Positions 34,501 through 38,742 of a DNA stretch of 38,742 nt are shown here, piece after piece. Numbering within the stretch: position 1 is the first letter of the stretch; every line of letters begins with the position of its first letter. The notes beneath the pieces are model-generated. The model was not told the origin of the DNA. It saw only the letters and a list, made by a program, of their open reading frames with translations, and did no database searches. This DNA is from an uncultured Verrucomicrobiales bacterium (lineage in GTDB: Bacteria > Verrucomicrobiota > Verrucomicrobiia > Verrucomicrobiales > Akkermansiaceae), in the NCBI GenBank assembly GCA_937930235.1, contig CALGLJ010000114.1, forward strand, positions 1 to 38,742, read 5' to 3'. The translations under genes and the position numbers were made by a program.

Positions 34501-35553
34501 ATCCAAAGTAAAATCTGTATGGAGTTCCGAATCCGAGTCATTCCTATTTTTACCCGATGCAAAAATTGTCAAATAGCCGCCAGGAGCAATCGTAGTTCCG
34601 GCTGGGATGGGCCAAGTATTTGAATTCGTAGGATCATTTGTCAGTGAGATCCCACCGACCCCGACAACGACTGGGTTCGGATTAAATAGCTCGATCCAGT
34701 CAGAAGAATTCCCATCTTCATCGCACAGAGCGTCACGTGATCCATCTGTAAGAAATTCATTAATGACCACTGGGTCCGTATCACCAAAAAAGGCGATGAC
34801 CTCTCTCGTGACAACATTATCGCCCGTGGAGGCAGTCAGAGTATAAGTTGTCGTCGCCGTAGGAGAATCAGTAACACTCGTCACCGTAAGTGGGTTTGGA
34901 GGATTTGTGACTCCGCTGAGAGTCGCACTCGATGCGTTAGCAATGGTCCAATTGAGAGTCACTTGCCCTCCGCCTGCAGGAACGACAACTGAGGATCCGG
35001 TGAGGCCATTGAAGGTAATCGTAAAATCGACCTGAACCGCACTGTTGAGAGAAAGCTCGGGGATAAAGGTTTTACGAGCGGTTGTGACATCCTGGTCCGC
35101 ATTATCCCGATCATCGATCAAAATCCAGTTGGTCAGATCATCACTCCCTTCCAAGATCCAACGAATGGGATCACGCCAGTTTGCTGCATTCGCAGTAGCC
35201 CAGCGATAGCCATCAATGCTTACCTCGCTCCCAAAATCAAAAATCAAAGGCTGTCGTTCGAAGTCAAACCACTTTGTGTCAACAGATCCGTCATAAACAT
35301 TTTGGGGACCTTCACCCCCACCGTTAGCTCCATCGATTTGCGTTACCGTAGCCCCAGGTATTCGGCTCCCACCAATGAGAAACTCAAATTCCGAGATGTG
35401 AGTCCCCATATTGCTGGGTGTTCCTTGCGATAAATCTCTGAATTCTGTGGGAATCCAACGAAAATACCGGTAACTCACAGTTTGAGCCATGGCATGATTC
35501 AGAAAAAATAAGCTCCCTATAAGAGTGAGAAGAAAGCGGTTCGATTTGTTCAT
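31555..35553 (-). CDS. Large secreted CotH-family protein with discoidin, lamin-tail and chitobiase-like domains
   Basis: This 1332-residue protein has a signal peptide (1-23, ending AMA). In order: a discoidin-like F5/8 domain (about 28-165); an Ig-like strand-rich part; a lamin-tail domain (about 258-400, VINEFLTDG, DWIELFNP); a chitobiase-C-like repeat (about 420-490, FYTLDGSIP); the CotH kinase-like region (about 500-920, YRGIYSLQESV, DGGYILRI); a second chitobiase-like repeat (about 945-1012, YYTTNGSDP); a second lamin tail (1020-1165, ISEIMYHPAAP); and a Ca-binding-like DPDNDGISN (1219-1227). The usual WDFDR-like loop of CotH kinases is replaced by SNMERGF after KFGPI, so catalysis may be lost. 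It is probably a surface carbohydrate-binding or structural protein. Confidence 0.85.
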   Translation of the reverse strand: MNKSNRFLLTLIGSLFFLNHAMAQTVSYRYFRWIPTEFRDLSQGTPSNMGTHISEFEFLIGGSRIPGATVTQIDGANGGGEGPQNVYDGSVDTKWFDFERQPLIFDFGSEVSIDGYRWATANAANWRDPIRWILEGSDDLTNWILIDDRDNADQDVTTARKTFIPELSLNSAVQVDFTITFNGLTGSSVVVPAGGGQVTLNWTIANASSATLSGVTNPPNPLTVTSVTDSPTATTTYTLTASTGDNVVTREVIAFFGDTDPVVINEFLTDGSRDALCDEDGNSSDWIELFNPNPVVVGVGGISLTNDPTNSNTWPIPAGTTIAPGGYLTIFASGKNRNDSDSELHTDFTLDSTPGRLALLDSDGSTVLQQINYPQQQQDVSYGSAGSGFNFFFDPTPGAENTTAPGLLAPAVQILEPSQSFASSLAIPLATSSPSAQIFYTLDGSIPVQGTNDTFTYNGSPIAVAFSTTIRARAYQSGFAPGPVSTESYLRIDDNVTSRTHELPVIVIDNFNGGALGTDGAESASLAIFEPDTTSGMTDLLASPTLSNRVEVDILKSAGDAKLGYKLRFREQGTDESTERELLGLSTDTEWLLDAPFAFDRTLLRFPFIHQLSNDVGINAPRTRLVEVYFNTAGNVDTADYRGIYSLQESVTRNPERVAIERLEKFDRAAPEIDGGYILRIGQPEAGDVGFRSAQDQPGAVNNDARPFYTFVDPPESELDQSQSDYIRGYIDDLEAALFGPDFTDPVNGYRQFLDVESAIDFHILTAFAKDPDSQRLKAFLVKNRGERLKFGPISNMERGFSPNTDDRSADPEGWDPVGLQSRAWVSLRGYHWWGRLFLDPDFVQAYNDRWEELRQGEFSNTNLLARVDGLSERIEDFQGRNFSAFPQNQPEIRDFSANGLSGWEAELSHFSVWLTRRADWMDLQLITVRPPNLDVGRSVAMNETVNLGPDGGVLYYTTNGSDPREPGGEIQSGAVSLATPGTLPITETTTIFARSRNGSGIWSAPRISTFVIGDIASPGSLLISEIMYHPAAPTGAETNVGGIPTTDTDFEYLELRNVSNQTIDLSGVTISRAIEHTFANGVTLASNASLLLVKNLAAFQARYPGVTPLAAWDSGDLDDAGERIIVTATDGMLLADFSYDNEEDEGWPLAAAGNGASLTIDQPSNSTNPNLPSAWRASVSDTGSPGVSFVDFCEEWKSTFFTTAQMNDPSVSGDGADPDNDGISNLLELGLGQSPLERNDPPLITATVEDLRVGGVTGPYFTISFIRRQAVGGLEVVPAFSNDLEDPWVRDAVFISSRDLGNGSEEVVYRDNQMLPSLGIKRFARIEVQKN

Positions 35554-35683
35554 AATGTTTGCTTAAGGTAAAGCTGTCATGACGAGAGTCAAAAAACAAC
35601 TCTGATGAGATATTGGACAGAATAGAACATACTCTCCCCTCATTCCGCGAGCAATCAAGCCTAAACCCGCTAACTAACAGCCA

Positions 35684-36067
35684 GTGCGCATCGATAAATA
35701 CCTCTGGGCCATCCGCCTTTTTAAAACCCGGACCCTCGCCGCGCGTGTCTGCTTAGCAGGGAAGGTCAAAAGAGACGGTAAAAACCTAAAACCAAGCACA
35801 AGTCTTAAGGAAGGAGATCGCATCGAGGTCCCCGCGGCAGACGGCTCGCATAAACGACTCATCGAAGTGGTGACCCTGCTTGAGAAACGAGTCTCTGCCC
35901 CCTTAGCGCAAGCTGCTTACCTCGACCTGACTCCAGCCGAAGTACTCGCAGAAGCAGAGCAGCGCCGGCTTCAGAACAAAGAAGCGAGAACCCACCGATT
36001 AGAAGGTGATCAAGGGCGTCTCACTAAGAAAAAACGCCGGCTTTGGGAGCGTGGCACAGGAAAATAA
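35684..36067 (+). CDS. S4-domain RNA-binding protein (Hsp15/HslR-like)
   Basis: This 127-residue basic protein begins at a GTG with MRIDKYLWAIRLFKTRTLAA, the S4 RNA-binding motif (1-60). A Glu/Lys/Arg-rich tail follows, ending KKKRRLWERG, as in Hsp15 of E. coli (133 residues). Hsp15 recycles 50S subunits carrying nascent chains after heat shock. It is divergently transcribed from the CotH-family gene with 130 bp between. No second gene follows closely. Confidence 0.9.
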   Translation: MRIDKYLWAIRLFKTRTLAARVCLAGKVKRDGKNLKPSTSLKEGDRIEVPAADGSHKRLIEVVTLLEKRVSAPLAQAAYLDLTPAEVLAEAEQRRLQNKEARTHRLEGDQGRLTKKKRRLWERGTGK

Positions 36068-36321
36068 GACGACGCCCGCCACCATGTGACCAAATTATCA
36101 AAAAAAATCATTGGAAAGCACCTGCCAAAATCAGATAAATCTAACAGTTCCTCACAAAAAGCCAGTCAACCTCCATAAGTTAGCGCGATTCTTTTTTCTT
36201 GCGCTCCTTTCTCAAAGGCGCACAAATTGTCTGCAAACTGTAGGAGTTATCTTGCTTTCTTTAGAGGAAAAATTTTCATGCGCAGAAACAATCACCACCT
36301 TTTGTAATCAAATTCACGTAG
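36068..36321. other. Intergenic region before the two-component system
   Basis: This 254-bp region holds no gene that I can support. A 97-residue frame opening at 36111 continues into the histidine kinase gene in another phase and looks non-protein. An A-tract near 36100-36108 and scattered T tracts are seen, but no convincing terminator or promoter pair. Confidence 0.45.
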
Positions 36322-38364
36322 ATGGTTCTCCGATTCCCCATACTGCTTTTTTTCATTTTCATCCACTTCCATGGAAGCACGGCTGCGCAAGAAAACTCAA
36401 ATGAGCGGATCACCTCCATTGCCGATCTGAGGCAGCTAGATTCAGAGGGCATCTCTCGCAATATCGATGTCGAGATCGAAGCCCAAATCACCCACATTTC
36501 CCCCACCCGAGACGGACTTTACCTCAATGACGGTGAACACGGCTGCTACGTCGCCCTGAAAACCGCAGAAACAAGAGAGATTTTTCAGCGCCCGGGACAG
36601 AGAGTCCTCGTCAAAGGCTTTTCAAACGCAGATTCCTATCTCCCTCACATCGAAGCCATCTCCATCGAGCCCAAGGGAAATGCCCCCCTTCCTCTCCCCG
36701 TTCCCCTGACTGCAGAAAACTTCATTCTCCCAGAGTCCGACTGTGCTTGGACCACCGTTAAGGGCCAGGTGATCAAGGGAACCTTTGACTCGCATCGTTT
36801 CATTCTAACAATTTCTGCCTTTGGCCAAGACATTGAACTCCACCTTCCTAACACCCTGGAAAGTAGCGCGCTTTCTAAATCACTTTTTGACGCCGAAATC
36901 GAAGTCAGCGGCGTCCTGATATCGGAATCTGATGACTCAGGTCAGCTCGTCGATCGTCATATCGGAGTGCCCTCGGTTCAGTATATCCGGATGACATCAG
37001 AAGATCGGAATCAAGAAATTCCATTAATTTCCATCGCCGAGCTCCTGCAAAGTGATACCCCTCGGAACGGCTCTCTTCGGACCAAAGGAATCATTACCTA
37101 CCGTGATAACTCCCGCGTTGTCCTGCAATATGATCGCTGCGGCCTCCTCGTTCGCACCACGACTCCCTGCCTCTTTGAACGTGGAGATCTTGTAGAAACA
37201 GTCGGACTCGCTTCCCGAGAATCCACCACCACCATCTTTAAGGCCCAATCCTTTAGACTCCTTGAAACAAGTGAACTCCCTGAACCCACTCGCATTGAAG
37301 ACCTTGGGAAAATTAACCGCGAAGAGCTCGATAACACCCTCGTTACCCTCAAAGCTGAAATTCATGAGAAACGGATCGCCGTCAACGGAGCCATCATTAG
37401 CGCCGAAGCGAATGGCAAAGTCTTCCAGATCGGTCTCCCGGTCTCCTGGACCGACCTGAGAGACACCCCCCCGCACTCTATCGCAGACATCACTGGCATC
37501 TTCCAACAAGCCACCGCCACTGCGCCTCTGAACCCTGTGGATCCAGATTCATTTCAACTCCTCGTCATGGACACCGAGGACATTACCATCCTCAAGCGCC
37601 AAGGCTGGTGGACTCCGAGGCGCTTCCAAACCCTCCTCACCATCTTTGCGATCGTAGGTGCCATTCTCGCCATGGCCCTCACCTGGGTATGGCTCCTCCG
37701 CCGGAAAGTGGCAGAACAGACCGACACCATTCGCGCGCAAATCGCCCAAGAGAGCTCAGCCTCTGAGCGTGAACGTGTCGCTCGTGAGCTTCATGATTCA
37801 CTTGAGCAAAACCTCGCCGCAGTTGCCCTTCAAATTGAAAACGTCATCCGTTTCCACAAAAACGAAAAATTTGATAAGCTGGGCCACGCCCTCGATGTCA
37901 CAAAAAAAATGGCCAAAGCCTGCCAGCGTGAATCTCGAGAAGCGATCTACGACCTCCGAGGCAGTGATGAAGAATCCGCCACCTGGCGTGATGAGATGCT
38001 CCTCAGCGAAGCCGAGCGTCTCGGGGCTGACATTCGATTAAAAATCAGCGGAAAATCCTACTCACTGGAAGCCGACGCAAAACGCCAGCTCCGCCGGATT
38101 GTCCGTGAAGCGACATATAATTCCCTCCGGCACGGCGAAGCCACCGAAGTCATCGTAGAATACGATTACACCCCAGAACTCTTCACTGCTAAAGTCATCG
38201 ATAACGGCTCAGGCTTTGACACAAAAGGCCCTAGGCCCGAAGGACACTTCGGTCTCGCAGGCATGGAAGAACGTGCCGGCCGTATCGGAGCAAACTTTCT
38301 GCTCGAAAGTGCGGTGGGATCTGGCACAACTGTATCAATACGACTCCCGGTAAAAAAAACATAA
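36322..38364 (+). CDS. Membrane-bound NarL/LiaS-type sensor histidine kinase with extracytoplasmic OB-like sensor
   Basis: This 680-residue sensor kinase has a signal peptide (1-22) and a large extracytoplasmic part (about 23-430). Two copies of a similar OB-fold-like segment can be matched: ITSIADLRQLD with LYLNDGEHGCYVAL (about 30-79), and LISIAELLQSD with VLQYDRCGLLVRT (about 235-279). One transmembrane helix follows (about 435-459), then HisKA_3 with ERVARELHDSLEQN (phospho-acceptor His491) and an HATPase domain with N box EATYNSLRHG (about 597-605), DNGSGFD (627-633) and GLAGMEER (644-651). All catalytic boxes are present. The signal is unknown. The response-regulator gene begins seven bases after its stop. 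Confidence 0.92.
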   Translation: MVLRFPILLFFIFIHFHGSTAAQENSNERITSIADLRQLDSEGISRNIDVEIEAQITHISPTRDGLYLNDGEHGCYVALKTAETREIFQRPGQRVLVKGFSNADSYLPHIEAISIEPKGNAPLPLPVPLTAENFILPESDCAWTTVKGQVIKGTFDSHRFILTISAFGQDIELHLPNTLESSALSKSLFDAEIEVSGVLISESDDSGQLVDRHIGVPSVQYIRMTSEDRNQEIPLISIAELLQSDTPRNGSLRTKGIITYRDNSRVVLQYDRCGLLVRTTTPCLFERGDLVETVGLASRESTTTIFKAQSFRLLETSELPEPTRIEDLGKINREELDNTLVTLKAEIHEKRIAVNGAIISAEANGKVFQIGLPVSWTDLRDTPPHSIADITGIFQQATATAPLNPVDPDSFQLLVMDTEDITILKRQGWWTPRRFQTLLTIFAIVGAILAMALTWVWLLRRKVAEQTDTIRAQIAQESSASERERVARELHDSLEQNLAAVALQIENVIRFHKNEKFDKLGHALDVTKKMAKACQRESREAIYDLRGSDEESATWRDEMLLSEAERLGADIRLKISGKSYSLEADAKRQLRRIVREATYNSLRHGEATEVIVEYDYTPELFTAKVIDNGSGFDTKGPRPEGHFGLAGMEERAGRIGANFLLESAVGSGTTVSIRLPVKKT

Positions 38365-38371
38365 TATCCTC

Positions 38372-38742
38372 ATGATTAAAGTTCTCCTTATTGACGACCA
38401 CGTTTTAGTACGCATCGGCCTAAGCGGTGCCATCGAAGCAACAGATGAAATGACCCTTGTCGGCCAAGCCGGTAACAGCCTGCAAATTGTTGAGCAATAC
38501 GAAGAGTTGAAGCCCGACGTAGTCGTCATCGACTTTCGTATGCCTGAAGAAAACGGCGTTGCTGCAACCCGCCGCCTTTTGGAAGCTCATCCCGGAGCCC
38601 GCGTTCTTCTTCTCTCCGTTTACGAAGGGGAAGAGGATATCTGGCGCGCAGTCAAAGCTGGCGTGCGAGCCTACGTCACCAAAGGAGATGATACCGAAGA
38701 ACTTCTGGAAGGAATACGGACCGTCCACGCTGGCGAAGCCTA
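38372..38742 (+). CDS. NarL/FixJ-family response regulator, truncated by window end
   Basis: The ATG at 38372 opens a frame, MIKVLLIDDHVLVRIGLSGA, running to the window edge (123 residues seen). The receiver domain shows the acid pair Asp8-Asp9, phospho-acceptor Asp54 in VVVIDFRMP, Ser82 and Lys104 in YVTKGD. The DNA-binding HTH would lie beyond the window. With the upstream kinase it forms a normal HisKA_3/NarL pair. The end shown is the window boundary, not a stop. Confidence 0.93.
   Translation, partial: MIKVLLIDDHVLVRIGLSGAIEATDEMTLVGQAGNSLQIVEQYEELKPDVVVIDFRMPEENGVAATRRLLEAHPGARVLLLSVYEGEEDIWRAVKAGVRAYVTKGDDTEELLEGIRTVHAGEA

Noticed and set aside
36111-36404. 97-residue frame before the histidine kinase
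   Set aside because: It overlaps the signal-peptide coding region of the kinase in another phase and has no protein-like pattern or ribosome-binding site.

Overview
The window looks like a chromosomal segment of a free-living Verrucomicrobiota (PVC superphylum) bacterium. The clues are family content: a giant secreted ThuA/SGNH/beta-propeller/cytochrome c protein of the 'PVC-type heme-binding CxxCH' kind, a large secreted CotH/lamin-tail/discoidin protein, a tiny PEP-CTERM protein, a histidine kinase with a long secreted N-terminal sensor, and weak or absent Shine-Dalgarno sequences at most starts. Species cannot be read from the sequence alone. I see no IS element, integrase, CRISPR array, rRNA or tRNA. 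The segment is mostly ordinary core and accessory chromosome.

Layout. 1-4774 (+): a YbbA/LolD-like ABC ATPase, a very long FtsX-type permease and an unknown protein that overlaps the permease end. 5037-6017 (+): a LysR regulator. 6193-7889 (+): a small unknown protein, then a Ser/Thr kinase with a roadblock-like N-terminus. 7923-8100 (-): a candidate multi-branched structured RNA ending in a strong intrinsic terminator, just 3' of pckA. 8159-12506 (-): pckA, a repeat-rich BamE-like lipoprotein, a second lipoprotein and rlmN. 12688-14081 (-): argF overlapping a GtrA-like membrane protein. 14188-15894 (-): a DEAD-box RNA helicase. 16018-16185 (-): a 55-residue PEP-CTERM protein with a foldable leader. 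16490-17308 (+): an Fpg-type DNA glycosylase. 17410-23591 (-): a small secreted basic protein, a GT-C-like membrane glycosyltransferase and the giant multidomain cytochrome.

23843-28133 (+) is the most system-like part. A GbsR/MarR-type regulator and the next gene (a DCC-family thiol protein) each have a copy of the same 18-bp palindrome, TTTCAGTAATTACTGAAA, immediately upstream. They are followed by three small membrane proteins, an MBOAT/wax-synthase-like acyltransferase and a TIGR01777-family SDR, several joined by ATGA overlaps. I read this as a self-regulated envelope or lipid-modifying operon of unknown substrate.

28231-38742: an AI-2E-family membrane protein and trpS (+); a CotH-family secreted protein closely followed by a glycosyltransferase (-); an Hsp15-like S4 protein (+); and a two-component system (+) whose NarL-type response regulator runs off the window end. 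Several track-style starts (TTG/GTG or overlong) were moved to better internal starts; each entry gives the reason.
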